Below are positions 11,502-24,662 of a stretch of 64,000 nucleotides of DNA, in pieces. The translations under genes were made by a program, and so were the position numbers. Within the stretch, counting starts at the first letter, position 1. Each line of letters begins with the position of its first letter. This DNA is from Floccularia luteovirens (lineage: Eukaryota; Basidiomycota; Agaricomycetes; Agaricales; Squamanitaceae): NCBI GenBank assembly GCA_009739215.1, contig VSJF01000003.1, positions 806,001 to 870,000 on the forward strand, given 5' to 3'. Under the pieces are notes generated by a model. It was not told where the DNA came from. It searched no databases and saw only the letters and a program-made list of their open reading frames with translations.

Positions 11502-13058
11502 ATGACCACACAGAATGATGGGAACTCAACGACGCCCTTGACCACCCAAACCAAGAAATCTGGTATCAGAACTGTTCTTCGATACACTGGAATACCACCG
11601 TCCTGGCTTGACAAACGTCCGAGACTTCCCTCCAGGAATTGGCTTATTTTCCTTTCCGTTACATCCTCCATTCTTGGCTTATATATATACGATCGTCGAG
11701 AATCCAAGCGTATTAGACAGTCGTATATCGAAAAAGTAAAAGACCTTGCGGCAGAACCTACCAGTCCTTTAGAATGGCCACGTAGAGTGACTGTCTATGG
11801 TTCCAAATGGCCTGGAGACGAAGACTATGACCAAAGTTTGAAATACTTCCGGAGATATGTCAAGGTAAGTTAAAAATCTCTAAAATGATCTCCTTGATGT
11901 TATTAACAACTCTCTCATTGGTGTGCTCATTAGCCTATTCTAGTGGCTGCCGCCATCGACTATGAAATGGTGCCAGGAAAGAGACATGGTGATATAGCCA
12001 ACCGTATAGCCAATGATATACGACTCCGCAGGCGGCTTGATCTTGGGTTGGACCAAGAGTCACAAATCACTCTCACTCTGCCCACATACAAACCACCTTC
12101 AGAAAAGAGACGTCACGAGCTTGATGGAGGCATTATTATTATTGGTCGGCCAACGTTTAAAGAGTTCATGGCTGGTCTAAAGAAGGGTTGGACTGAAGGT
12201 TTACGTCAAGTCGACCAGGATGAAGTCTTGTCTCGTCTGCTGGAAGATGATGGCCATTTTGACGAGCCAGAAGAGATCGATGAACCCGATGGAGATCTTT
12301 CTTCCAACTCACCCAATTATCAAACGAAGCCAGTTCCTCTGACACCTACTCTGTCTCCTCCGCACTTGCGCTCTTTTTCCTTGAAGCCAAGTCAACCTTC
12401 ACCCAAAACTGACATTTCTGACGCTGAAGACCTCCCGCCAGCTATCATCCCGGAACTGCCGCCCTTATTGTTGGTTCCTTTTACCAACTATATTGGTATC
12501 AAGCAAATTCCCCTCATGATCTGGGACTTCTTTAACCAACGACAAAAGGTCCGATCTGGTGCAGAAGTGGGTTATCACCTGGTCATGAAAATTTCCAGAC
12601 CCATCAATGTTCCACTCGATGTTATGGACATGGCGTCTCATAACCAAGACCGCACACCGAGAACTGGGAATGGTGACCTTGACTTTGACAAAGACGCAGA
12701 AGGGTATTACAACAAAACATCCGCATCCATCCCCGATGACATAGAGAAAGCAAGAAAAAAATATTATGATAGCCTTCCGGAAAAGCTTGTCGTTGCGCGA
12801 CAACTTGCTCGTGGTCTCCGTGAGCCAACCAAAGAGGAAACTCTCAACCCACCACCAACTGAAGTTGAACTACGGGCAGAAAGGATGAAAAAAGAGCGAA
12901 GGTGGAGAAACGACCTGGAAGGGTGGGACATTGTCAAACCTAGCTCACAGGTTGCATGGGATGAGCGGCTGAGGAATTCGTTGCACGTCTTCGTCAACCC
13001 ACCAGCCGATGAGGCCTTCGATTATATCAAAACGACAAAAGATTCAGCGCAATCATGA
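11502..13058 (+). CDS. TIM54: Mitochondrial inner-membrane translocase subunit Tim54
   Basis: A TIM22-complex subunit that helps insert carrier proteins into the mitochondrial inner membrane. Two exons (11502-11864, 11934-13058) give 495 residues. The N-terminus carries the family pattern VLRYTGIPPSWLDKRPRLPS, then one membrane span (NWLIFLSVTSSILGLYIYDR) and the conserved WPRRVTVYGSKWPGDEDYDQ. The second exon continues PILVAAAIDYEMVPGKRHGD, with a variable acidic middle and the conserved LVPFTNYIGIKQIP and IWDFFNQRQKVR near the C-terminus. It lies 178 bases after Prp45 and ends convergently 118 bases from MER3. Confidence 0.92.
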
Positions 13059-13176
13059 TTCTATATTTTTTCAACACGTCCAACCATGTATTTACTTTTT
13101 CATACTCATACATATCCTCTTTAATTCCGTTCCTGGTGCCTTGATATGATGTTTTGATACTTGAGGCCCTGGATTT

Positions 13177-16100
13177 TTAGTTATCCTCGTTAAAGATAGT
13201 GGTCTTGGTGGCATCAGAGGCTAAGACATCGATATAATCATAATCCAAAGCAAATTCATCGTAATCGATTCTTGTTTTAACATATGAAGAATGTTCATTT
13301 TCAGCGGGTGCTATATCTGAATCTTTGTAAACCCCGCTTGATATTTGTGTCACTTGAGCATTCTAGAGAAACCAAGCTCATGAATACGGAACTTCTTGTG
13401 GGAAGATTGACAACTGACCTGCTTCAGCCGTTTGTTTGATGTATCATCTCCAATCGCCAATGATCGCTTCAGTGGCGATTTGCCAAAAGCATTCTGTGCA
13501 GGAGCACGCAGCTGAGTCGTACCATGCATTAGATCGCCATCACATATTTCAGCAGGTAATGCACAGATCAGAGCATCCACTTCAGAATTTGAATAACCCG
13601 AAGACGAAGCTACGTCAGTCATAATTCCGACTCTTTCTCTTGTCACGGTGATATTCTGCGGTAAATCATCGATATCATCAATATCAACAAGGTCCGAGAT
13701 AAACAGGGCTTTGTCTTCTGGGTCCTGTAAATCCGTGAAATTGATATCGAAATCCCGTTTGGTTCTACGTTTTATCTTTGATTTATTGGATATATTGAGC
13801 TTAATCCTTTGCTCCGCAGATAAACCAAGATTCTTTGTAATCTCTGTGCGATTGTGATAGTCGTCTAGTCGCTTTGTTTGGTTCTTTGGCCTAAGTGGTA
13901 TGGGCTTGGAGCCGATTAAAGGTGGCTGAGACTTCATAGGATCTGCATTTTCATTCTTTTCAAAAGTAACAGATGTGTGTTTTTTGGAGGGAAGCGGTGG
14001 CTCCGGTAAACCATCTCTGCAGCTAAATCACTGAAATCACGACTGTTCCAACGAAATAATAAGTGAGACGGACCAAAGATGTCGACACTTAGTTTTATCT
14101 TTGCATGCATGATTACATCTGAAAAAAAGTTGAAAGTGTATATCCTCTTTCGAATCGCATGGTTTTCTCACTCATAACGACCGTTTGGGAGCTGCTTGGC
14201 CCCTGAAATAGTATAATCAGTGTTCCTCTTTTTGGTACCGGTCAATGTATCTTGTTGCACGCAAACATAGGTTAGAGTGATCTATCACAAACGGCAAATT
14301 AACTGTACCCTGCCGCTTCGTAGTATCCTGGTTTGAAGATTTCCCCAAGGTGGTATCCCCATCACTCAGGCTAACATTCCAAAACTCTGGATCGTCTTCC
14401 AGACCAGCAAGATCAGTCTCCTATGCCTCGATCAATATACATAAAGGGATGAGCAGGAGCTACAAACCGCAAATGGTATTGGGCGGGTATCCAAAACTGG
14501 AAACTCCTCAACAGGAACGCTAGGCTTGTATAACTTCTGGGTTGAGACTCCAGCATATACCTCCTAATCAGGTTGGATTTACGTTAAATGGATGTTCTCA
14601 GAGAAAACTTGGAGCCCACAGATGTAACGATGACCGTAATAGATTGGCTGGGTTTTGTAAACTCGACGAATATCTCGAAGGTCTTTTTATCCCTGAATGC
14701 TTTTGTTCTTTATTAGATGTGTCAGTCTAGCCCCATTTCAACTCGAAACAAATATCCTTACGGGATGCGACGGAAGTCAATGAGGTCCATGTCAGAGTTT
14801 AGAGTGATTATTGATGATACATTGGCTCCTCGAAATTTGTACTTCTTTGACTTCGAATTTGGCGACGGAGAATTGATTATTAGACTGCACTCTATTTTGA
14901 GATTGGCCTCCACCGCACTTTTCCCACCAAAAGAGTTCATGCCAATCTCGATAATTTCAAGCTTATATTGAGGAAGCTCGTTCACAGAAGATAAGACGTC
15001 AAGTCCAAAAGGTGGGCGACGATTTAGAATCTAAAGAACAGCTTCAGCGATTGATTGATTGATTCGATGCATACAAGAGGAACAACTCTGACAGTCTCAA
15101 TCCTTAGTGGATTTTGAGAACGTAAAATACTTAAAGAGGTGATACCATGCTCAGCCAGAACCTAAGAGTTGGTTGAGTCCAAGTTCGCAAACTAAAGTAT
15201 TAATAACCTTTAAACTAAGCAAAGAATATAAATGTTAGTGATGACCTAATTCAAAAGACTAAAGCTCACGATTTCTCTCCGATTTGTTCAATCTGTCGCA
15301 AAACAACAGGTCTGTCCTCCCATGCTTTTGAAATCAAACAACGAACCCTGGGAGCGTAGAATTTGAAACTGTTATTGATTCGGAGGAAAGATATTGGTCT
15401 GGTCTTACAATTCAAGGCCATATTTCACTTGGGCGCCCCGTTTCTCGACGATTGCAACCTCAACGATAGCTGTTTTCCGATTGTGATCCGGTAGTTAATG
15501 GGTGTATGCATCAACAAAATAATACCTTTTGCTATTCTTGAAACATGTTTGAATATATTAAAGGCTTCGAGATGAGGTTGGTTATCCGTAGATTTGAACT
15601 CTGCTGCATTAAGAGAGATCCCTCCAAGGACGGCCTTTGATTTAATCAGTGAGTGACACATACAGTTACCAACGACCTAACCTGAATCAACAGAAACACT
15701 TTGTCGGAAACTTTTTCAACCTTTTTAATTTCGAAGCGGATATCGGGATGCCTTCGAAGGTTATTATAAATCTATAAATACGAACATTAATACTTGAAGC
15801 ATGGATTTTAGATTCCGACATACAAACTTCTCGGAGGCCCTCATTTTAGTGTCGCATACTCTAAAAATCAATTCAGATTGGCGGTGATAAATCTTAATTA
15901 TATCATTGCATACTCCTCTGCACTTGACACGGTTTCCAACTGCGTTTCTAGCATCAGCTATCAATATAAGAATATTTGACAGTTTACTCACAAGACCTCT
16001 CAGCGTGGTTTGCCTAGATATATTCAGAATTTTTTTCATCTGTACAAAAACTTGAGCACTGGGGGATAAATTTCTTGGCAGAAACCTACTGTTGATAATT

Positions 16101-19100
16101 TGATATAGAACTAGTGAAGACTGTGAGAAATAAGACACATATTTTGGTTTTGAATGCCTAACTCTGCTCATGATATCACCAAATTCTGTAGATTGAAGGT
16201 CTCCTAAAGTGTCCCCATCCTTGATTAGTTGTGACTGTTTTAGGTTTTCAACACTTTGTGCGACCACGTCGTCGATTCTCTCTTGCCAAGTCTGATTATC
16301 TTCTTTGTGAAGTGCGTAATAGTTAGGGTTCTTCCGGATCCTCTGAAAAAAGAAGGAGCCTCGAAGCCATTCTTTCGCTGACTCCACGCTGGTGATCGTG
16401 CCAAGCCCAATTTCAGAATTCAGGTGTTCAGATATATTTTTGTGAAGTGAACTTTCTAGGACTGTCTTGCCCTGAGCTAGCGCTTTATATTTGCTCTCAA
16501 GACTATCTTCACAAATAATGATCGCTACACCTTCTTTATCTGTCAAAAACATCATTAGGTAGTATTATACCCATTATAAGAAATGCTGACCAAATTGTGG
16601 CCGACCCTTTAAGTAGATTCCCGATAGAGTTGAAGTGTTAGCCTAGTACGTCAAGTGTATATCTACACCATTGCTTACGGCACGACCAAGCATTTGCATG
16701 ATATCTAGATCCGAATACTCGACTGAAACGTTGTTTTGAAAACCTCGTACACCTTTTATGACGACAACATGTGCAGCTAGTTTATTTAATGGGTGAAATG
16801 TTATACTAGCCGAGATTAGGTCACTTACGGAGATTGACGCCTACAGCTAGAGTCTCCACTGCTAGTTAGCATTATTCGCTCAACCACATTTTAAACATAC
16901 AGATGTGGCGATAAGAATACGCAAGATCTTTCTCAAGTATAGATCTTCTGTGGCCTTTCGATCATCCATAGTGAGTCCGGCATGGTGTACACCAATACCG
17001 AAAGAAGCAAATTCTACATGTGTTGGGTCAAAATGCTGAGTTAGTCATATTAAAAGTACCTGTCAGACGCTTGTCATAAAACGCATGGTCAATTCTACTT
17101 GTCGAAGTGAGATACAATCTTTTCAGGTTTTTAAAAAACTGGCCTGGGTGGACGTGACCATGGGAGAGTTTGCTTCTTACTCTCATTTTCAATGTAATCC
17201 TTCATAAGATGCTCGGCAGTACCAAATACGCCTGGCCAAAGTTGAACATAGGAATGTATTGATACTCGTAAAACTCACCTTTTCTAGTGGAGCAAAACAC
17301 CAGAATGGGTTTTCCGACAGAGTATTGTTGTAATACAGAGAACAGTCTATAGTCAAGAATTTTGGCAAACATGAAATCGTTCTGGTTCTTTTGACGATGA
17401 ACCCCAATGACGTGTCGGACCAATTTGCATGGTCTGAATTCTTCCCCGAACTATGGAAAAAGGTTCAAGTATGTTCACTGTTGTGAGATTTTAATTTTAC
17501 CTCATATACGCCTGCTGGCATACCCGGATCGGAGATATTGCCAATCCAGGAGGCAACATCTTGGATATTAGGAACCGTAGCTGAAACCACTATGAATCGT
17601 ATGGACTTTCCGCGTGTCTTCATACGGGATATTACTACTTCAAGGGTACTCCCACGACTTTCGTTTAAGATGTGGACCTGAAGAATGTCTAATCATGTGC
17701 TCGACTGTCGAAACTATCTTACCTCGTCAACAAGAAATAGTTTGACTTGTGATAATATTTTATCATGATTTCGCCTTGTGTAATCAAGTAGTCGACCATT
17801 AATTGGTTTCCACATATATCAGCTGCAACTTACCAATTGCGTGTTAGACTATCCCACTTCTCGCTCTATGATATACTGGTTAGTGTATGTGTTTGCAAAA
17901 TTAGCTTGACGTACAGTCGTAACACTATACAAGATCAGTACGTTAACAATGAGGATATAATGAAAGTTGCTGACATGATAGACGCATCCTTTGCATCACC
18001 CCACACGGACGCACCAAAGCTCGTAGTATCTCCCGTTAGTTCACAGCCTGCATCGAGACAATAAATTAATTGAGGATAATATCTATCCATTGTACAACAC
18101 ATACATTTTAGTCCTAGAGGGCCAAACTTGCCAGCCCAGTCATTATATTTCTCAGAGCACAACGCCTAAATGGGAAAACGATGTAAGACACGGTGCTATG
18201 TGTTGCAGACGTTAACGGATACTTTGGTTGGTGCCATATAAACACATTTCAGAGATTCTCCAGTGATTTTAGCTCCTGTAAATAGTCGGATAATTGCGAG
18301 CTCAAAAAGAACTGTCTTTCCGCTCCCGGTAGGAGCTTTGCTATTTTAGGAAGACATCACATCTTTAACTAAACTGGCACCTACCGCTAACAATCTGGAA
18401 GTAAAATTTCAGGTGAGAAGTAATTGTATTTTCAAAGGATGTAGAAATACTAGATTTTTGTCTGAACCAAATATCTGTTACAAATATACAATGAGAAGTC
18501 AGCTCCAGACTAATGTAAGTAATATAATACACTAACGTCATTGAAGCATATTGATTGAACTTTATTGAAGACCCCAAATCTAAAAATTCCTCGATAAACA
18601 TCAGCTGGAAAAATAGACGATAATCAGTGATGCCAAAATGGAGATAGTGCAACGTACGTAAGTCTGTAACAGGGCGGAGACGGATGTCGTGATAAGTAGG
18701 GAAGCTAGAATGCTCCAAACCGGGTTGCCCATGTATAGCTCTTGATACCTCAGAACCTCTCTCACTATACGTTGAGCGATGCCCATCACTAAGATCTGAA
18801 ATTTATTCCCCTTAATTATCGTGATGGCTTATGGGACAGAATGATATTACGGGGTGTGTTAGGTGGGTCTTGTTGAGTATTGTAAAGGAACGATTGTGAT
18901 GACTGTCGATCCTCTTCACAACGGTAATGCTCTGTATCTATAGGTCCTCTGTAATAACTGGATCTTTGGTGATCTAAATTACCATACAATCCAGGACGCT
19001 CTGGTGGAGATGGAGAGGAATTGTCTAAGAGATTTGAGCGCATATATTCAAATTTAGAATGCATATATTTACCAAATTCATTAATGTATTCCACCGAGTA

Positions 19101-19226
19101 GCTGTCTGCCAATCTCTGGAAGTCAGCCTGAGATGACATGAAATCCATGGGATGGTTTGGATCGAGATCTTCAAAATAGTCGTCCAAATATCCAGAGTAG
19201 TCATCAGTTTCATTGTCTGGGTTCAT
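13177..19226 (-). CDS. MER3: Meiotic DNA helicase MER3/HFM1
   Basis: A Ski2-like 3'-5' DNA helicase needed for meiotic crossover formation. The gene is broken into about two dozen short exons. From the start at 19226: an acidic N-terminal region, then LPDVYRGIFRFGVFNKVQS, and Walker A spread over microexons (IVS + APTGSGKTVLFELAIIR, about 18390-18270). Next come ELTGDTTSFGASVWGDAKDAS, EKWDSLTRN, VKLFLVDE + VHILNESRGSTLE (the DEVH box), IRFIVVSATVPNIQDVASWI, and KPILVFCSTRKG. A winged-helix and Sec63-like part follows: MQMLGRA + GRPQF + DKEGVAIIICEDS, STEFGDIMSRVR, FIYNNLRRHPDIRFEIKK, VSDKVFLLIQAVLGGISLN. The C-terminal tail is basic and low-complexity, ending at 13177. All helicase motifs look intact, so the gene should be functional. 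Confidence 0.9.
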
Positions 19227-19288
19227 TGCTAGAACATGAATTATGATAGTATCGAAGTGAAATTGAAAGCATAGCACTCCTCCCAACG

Positions 19289-19294
19289 ACGCGT
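19289..19294. promoter_or_regulatory. MluI cell-cycle box (ACGCGT) in the MER3/CKS1 divergent promoter
   Basis: One ACGCGT palindrome lies in the 206-base gap between the divergent start codons of MER3 (19226) and CKS1 (19433). This hexamer is the core site of the MBF/DSC1 cell-cycle transcription factor in fungi. A CACGTG-type E-box (about 19309-19314) sits next to it. A single hexamer can occur by chance. Confidence 0.35.
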
Positions 19295-19432
19295 CACTTG
19301 TAAGTGGCCACGTGAGCAATTAAACCTCTCAGCGTGATCAGCGTGACCTTTGTGACATTCGCGTGTGTACACTGTGGCAATTCACTGTTAGTCGGCAATT
19401 TCTTCCTTACATCTATATCCCCGTCCCATCGC

Positions 19433-19913
19433 ATGGCGGCGAATCAGGCAGCCCAAAAGCCAAGCCAAAAAGATCTGGCGCGCAAGCTTGAGGAGTATAT
19501 TGAAAAGTAATAAAACCCCTTGTTCTATATTCGTTCACCACAACTGTAACTGATTCTGATGACCTAGAATCCATTACTCAGACCGCTATTCTGACGATGA
19601 ATTCGAATATCGTCATGTCATATTGCCCAAACAACTTTTGAAGATGATACCGAAAGAGTATTTTAGTCCGGATGACTCTGGGACACTTCGCCTACTTACA
19701 GAACAAGAGTGGCGAGGTATCGGAATTACTCAGAGCTTAGGTTGGGAACACTATGAAGTTCATGGTAAACGATTTTTTATTTGTAACTATGTTGTTTCGT
19801 GTTATTTATGACGGGACACAGCTCCAGAACCCCATGTCTTGCTGTTCAGGAGGGCAAAAGATTATGTCCCTCCTCCCCAACCACGATATAAGGAGGCCAC
19901 AAGGAGGAAGTAA
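19433..19913 (+). CDS. CKS1: Cyclin-dependent kinase regulatory subunit Cks1/Suc1
   Basis: A small adaptor that binds CDK and phosphorylated substrates to drive the cell cycle. Three exons (19433-19506, 19568-19764, 19822-19913) give 120 residues. The Cks fold is complete: [20 protein letters not shown], then [29 protein letters not shown] (the HxPEPH hinge) and [14 protein letters not shown]. An alternative reading through the second intron would stop soon after the hinge. It is divergent from MER3 with a 206-base shared promoter. Confidence 0.97.
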
Positions 19914-20288
19914 TATTGATGGGTCGGGTGTACTCGATAGGTCTTTGGGTTTTGTTCTTGTCGTTTCTATCTGGTTCGACAACCTGCACCGTCTTTCTCA
20001 TACCTTTGTGCTTCTATAGACCACTTTCATCCTGTATCGCTTATAGCAATAACTCGCTGTGTTTTCAGCTTTCAAGTTAAGCTCTCTATATCGTCATGCT
20101 TTCAAGTGTACTGGTCCGGCATAAATTGAACTTGAAATTTTATAAACACCTGATTTGTGTAACTTGGATATGAGTAAATGCGAGTGCCAGTTTCTACAAG
20201 CATCATAAAGAGTCTGTACGAGTGCCCGATATACAAAAAGGGCTTTGTCCTACGTTTATTCAGTGTAAGAACTGGATACATTGCCAAC
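19914..20288. other. Intergenic region between convergent CKS1 and STE23
   Basis: About 375 bases where two genes converge. It should hold both 3' untranslated regions and polyadenylation sites. I see no gene or repeat. Confidence 0.5.
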
Positions 20289-23200
20289 TCAGAATCTAGA
20301 TACAGGAAGATCTCCCCAATGCACAAGCGGGCCCGGATTCACCGATACGGCCAGGCCACCTTTGAAGACCATCGCATCTTCTATGTAGGTTGCATTAGTT
20401 AGCTTTCTGTCACCTTCCTCACCTTCTACGGGGTATTTTTCTAGTAGGCTAGGAAGTGTAGCAAATAATGTCTCGCTTCCTTTTACTCCTTCAAGAACCT
20501 TACCCCAATACTTCCCAAATTCGGTTACAGAGAGTGCGGCGTCTTTTCCGATAGTATCGTCCCAATCATTGGTGTCAATGTCTGGATTTGATTCACGAAC
20601 TACTTTTTCAAATTCTCGGCATGCTGCAAGGCTAATTTTGGCTGGGCGGGGCTTTTTCGAAATCATCTGCACAGATAGCTTAGAACGCTTCAAACTGCCT
20701 GGATGGACGCGAGACATGAAAAGCGCCAGGACATCTTCTTTTGTGATGTGTCTCAGAAGTCGAGCGTCATTTTCATCTGATAAAATATAATTCAGAATAT
20801 TGTCCCCATAAGTCAAAGACAATTTTTACTTCGCAAGAAATCATATTGGCCACTGCTCAGATGAACCACAAATTTGGACGCTTCATCCGATAGATTCTTG
20901 TCTGCTTCGGTCCATTTCTTCTCCAAGCCGCTTTTTTGGCTCTCAAATTCGTCAACACTCATCTCTTCAATACGCTTTTTCATTGTATCCAAAAATGCTT
21001 CGACCCGTTCTTCCAAGTATATTGGTTTTTTCTCGCTTTGTACCACAATGCGCATGCCTTTCTCGCTTGCACCTGCCAAAGACCAGGCCCCACAAGAAAC
21101 AATATAACCAAGCTGTTCCTTGGTACGGAGAACATTGAAAGTGGGTTCGCTGAGGATTTGGATCAATAGGGCTGAAGTTACTCGTAATTGTTGGTCAACT
21201 ATGGAGCCGAAATGAAGGTAGTATGTCAAGGAGGAATTAGGTTCGTTCAAATTGGGAAGGGGCAAAGACCAGACATAGTTGCAGCCTAAATGAACATGAC
21301 TAAAAAGGTCGATAAAGGTATAGGGATTATGTAAACTTACCTTCTGGTAAGATAAGACATCTGTCATTAAGTTCTGTAGATGACAGGGGAGATACACCGA
21401 GCGCTTCTTCCGCAATTTCTGCAATCTTAATGGCTTCCTGACATCAGACTATTGTTAGGGTATGAACGCCCTGTAGGTATTGAATAATACATACATCCTT
21501 ATACATATTTCCAACGGCAAGTATCCTCATGTTTACTTGAGATAACAATTTCTTCATATGGTCCTTTATTTCCTCTGCAGTAATCGCTACCGCACAAGCA
21601 ATAAGTTATATTATCAACAAATTGAACATTTATGCTCACAAGATAGTTCTCCTAGCATCTCTTCATATGTCCATTGATGTTCGGTGAGTAGGTATCGCCC
21701 ATAGGTATCAGAAATAGAGTATGGCTGTCCAAGGAAGAAATTCTCCCAATCTTTCTTTGCCTAACTATGGTTTTTATATATATTACTAGGTATATGTCTA
21801 ATAAACTCACCTGTTCTTTGAGGACAGCCAACCTATCTGGTTTGACAGTCAACTCCTTCACCCTATCTAATACATGTTGCACTAGCACCGACATCTTGTC
21901 ATTATATCCACTCATGGAGACGTATAAACCAGCAGGGTGTTGCATGAAATTATATGACAGTCCAGCGAGCTGGGCATCATAAGAAAATTCCGTGAGGGTA
22001 TCATTTACGACGTCAGAGTATAATCTTGTCAATAACGTTGAGAATTCGACTCTCATATGCAGTATCATGAGATTTACCTCGTAAGCACCGATTTACGCGG
22101 CGATATGTTGCTCAATGCGCTACTCAAGCTATCACCAAAAGCGCGGGATTGAATGATCACTACATACCTTCTCATGTCAATCACGACGCGGGCTTTGGGA
22201 ACCCAGAATTTATCATCTTTTTTGTGCCATAGAGTAGACAGAGGGGTTTCACGTATGAGATGAGGACGTTTCAAAGGCTAAATAAAACCATTAGTGAGAC
22301 GATCATTATAGTTCAGAAGTTATGGATGCTAGCCTCGGCAACCTCTTTCTTATCAACACTAAAATTCGAGGGGATGAATTTGTTAGGTCCTGGTAGATAC
22401 AACTCGGGAATGTCATTTGGACCCTCGGCCTTCAATCCATTGTTAAGTAGGTATCTTTTATGAGTAATCTGTCCCACCTCAGTGATAAAATCATCATCAA
22501 ACCTTGTGGTATGATACTCGGTGCCATACCACGGTTCCTTTTCCCATTCGATTTCAGGGTTTAATTTTGCATGTTCGACACCTCTAGCCATCAGAACAAC
22601 TCTGCCTTCAGTGACTCGTAACTGTTGAAGATATTTTCTAACTTTCTTCTCTCCACCATCACCACTTTCAGACCAGTTCCAGAGCCTCTGAGGTCCGCTC
22701 AGTAAGTATTCAAGAGGAACAGGCCAAGCCATGTGCTCAGAAATCCATGTAGCGTAGTCATCTGGACGTCTCTTCTCAGAGAAACGGAACTTAGTAGAAG
22801 CGAGAGTGACAAGTTCCTGTTGGTGGAATACGTCGAAACTTGATTCGCGAAGAAGGGATAGGTATTTGAATGTCGCCAAGATGACAGAACGATAGTTACC
22901 TTCAACGAAAACCGTTAGGATCCTCAGGTTGTAATATAAGTTTACTCACTGAATCCGTTATCCGTCAAATGGATAGTTACTTTGAACATAGCAAATCCCC
23001 GAGCTAAATTTTGTGGCCCAGAGCCTAAAGATGTTATCCAGCCCTGATGTTTAAGGTAAGAATGAAGGGAACCAGGACCTTCGTGTCCCATAAAGTGCGC
23101 CAAAAAATTTGCAGGTTTTTCTCTCCACATTGGAGCTTGATATTCCAATGGAAAAGACACCTCCAGGGCATGGAATGCCATGACTGTTTTCACGTAGACA

Positions 23201-24458
23201 ATGGTCTGTTGGTATCATGTTAATACACTAAAAATACTAACTGCGGGATCCGTACCCCTTTTTCATTAGGACCAAATGGGTGTTCTGATATCATAGGAAG
23301 GGGATCACGTCCACGGTTTCGTATTGGAGAGAACAAAGTGGAAGCCAAGCGTGATAGTTCATCCAATGACTCTGTCACACGGCAATCAACAAACTACACT
23401 TGATAGAAACTTTCACTGATGACATACCTTTCCCTACTATACACAATCGCATCCTGCCGGCACAATATTCCTTAGTCCACCATTCAATCAGTCTGCGACG
23501 TGTTTCTCGACCCACAGCTCCACCATCCGATTCCGTTTCGCTGCTCGAGGAAGCAGCGGAGGGAGCAGGGGAAGAACCTCTTGAGGAGAGCTGTGATGGT
23601 GGTAGGTTCCCATCGCGAAGCTCAACATCTGTCACTGCAGTGGTGCTAAGTTTTCCTGAGGACTTCAACTCTCGGGCAGCCCTCGTCAAGCTGTCTCGAT
23701 TTCCAGTACCAAATTTCTTCCAAGGATGTCCTTCCCTACTAAGATGTTTATTTAACTGAAAAATTCTCCACATATCAGCCTGATGATTCTTTTGGTTTTC
23801 GGAATTGACCGCATTGAGTTCGCGTGAAGTACATGAAGGAGCAAAGAGAGGAGAATGGAAGAATCCTGCAAAGCGCTCAAGCGCTCCAGGCAAGGCCGGT
23901 GTGGCGACGTTGAAATAGTAGTTTGTGTTTGATGTTGAGGTATAAGCGTTGGATGCGCCGTTGTTTTTGGCAAGATACTGCGTGGTCATTTACCCTGGAG
24001 AAAGTTGACATTTAAAAATGTTTCGACGGACCTCAGAGTATTCATTCTCTTTAGGAAACTGTTCTGTGCCCTGCACGAATCAATGGATGAGTATGAACGC
24101 GTATGGGATCACCCTACTATGTGTGGAATGCTCACCATAAAAAGGAGATGTTCACAGAAATGAGCAAGGCCCGGCATATCATCCTGAAAACATATTGTTA
24201 GCGAGCACCTCAGAAAAGTCAATTACAACATACAGGATCGTACAGATGGCCCACAGCGACATCCAAGCTAGCAGCAGCCTTGTCAGCTTTAGCATCATGG
24301 ACAAGTGTTGCTTGTAATCCGTTGTCCAGCTTTATAATTCGGTAGTCTCTGTCGTCTTGCTCAGACTTTTGAATGGGCTTGGTGAACACAGAATATGATG
24401 GAATGAGTGGGTCTGTAGGGTTGACGCGCAGCCATTCGGAAGGAGTGGTTGTTGACAT
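20289..24458 (-). CDS. STE23: Insulysin-family M16 metalloprotease (Ste23/IDE)
   Basis: A large zinc peptidase related to insulin-degrading enzyme and yeast Ste23, which processes a-factor pheromone and degrades small peptides. The likely start at 24458 (MSTTTPSEWLRVNP) leads to LDNGLQATLVHD and, across an intron, the inverted zinc motif HxxEH in LAHFCEHLLFM (about 24170). FNVATPALPGALERFAGFFH and NAVNSENQKN follow (the latter gives the downstream Glu ligand). An unusual Ser/Thr-rich insert (23510-23680) precedes RLIEWWTKEYCAGRMRL. Middle and C-terminal M16 repeats are present: FLAHFMGHEGPGSLHSYLK, TEFSYDAQLAGLSY, and NVLRTKEQLGYIVSCGAW. The last codons read HWGDLPVSRF, typical of the family. 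There are about 13 exons. An in-frame upstream start at 24578 is discussed in the findings. Confidence 0.93.
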
Positions 24459-24662
24459 TGTCGAGCGAGAGGAGCAACTGTGTTGTTTCAAGCCAAGAAA
24501 GCGAGAGGGAATGAAGTAGAGATTGTGCGATGGGTGTAAAGATAGTAGGACGCGGGGTTGCAAGGCAGCGCTGAACATATAATTTAAATACGAAGACCAG
24601 GGCGCCGGTTGCAATAATAAAAAACAATGGCGAATTCAACACAATTGTTATTCTTTTGAGAC

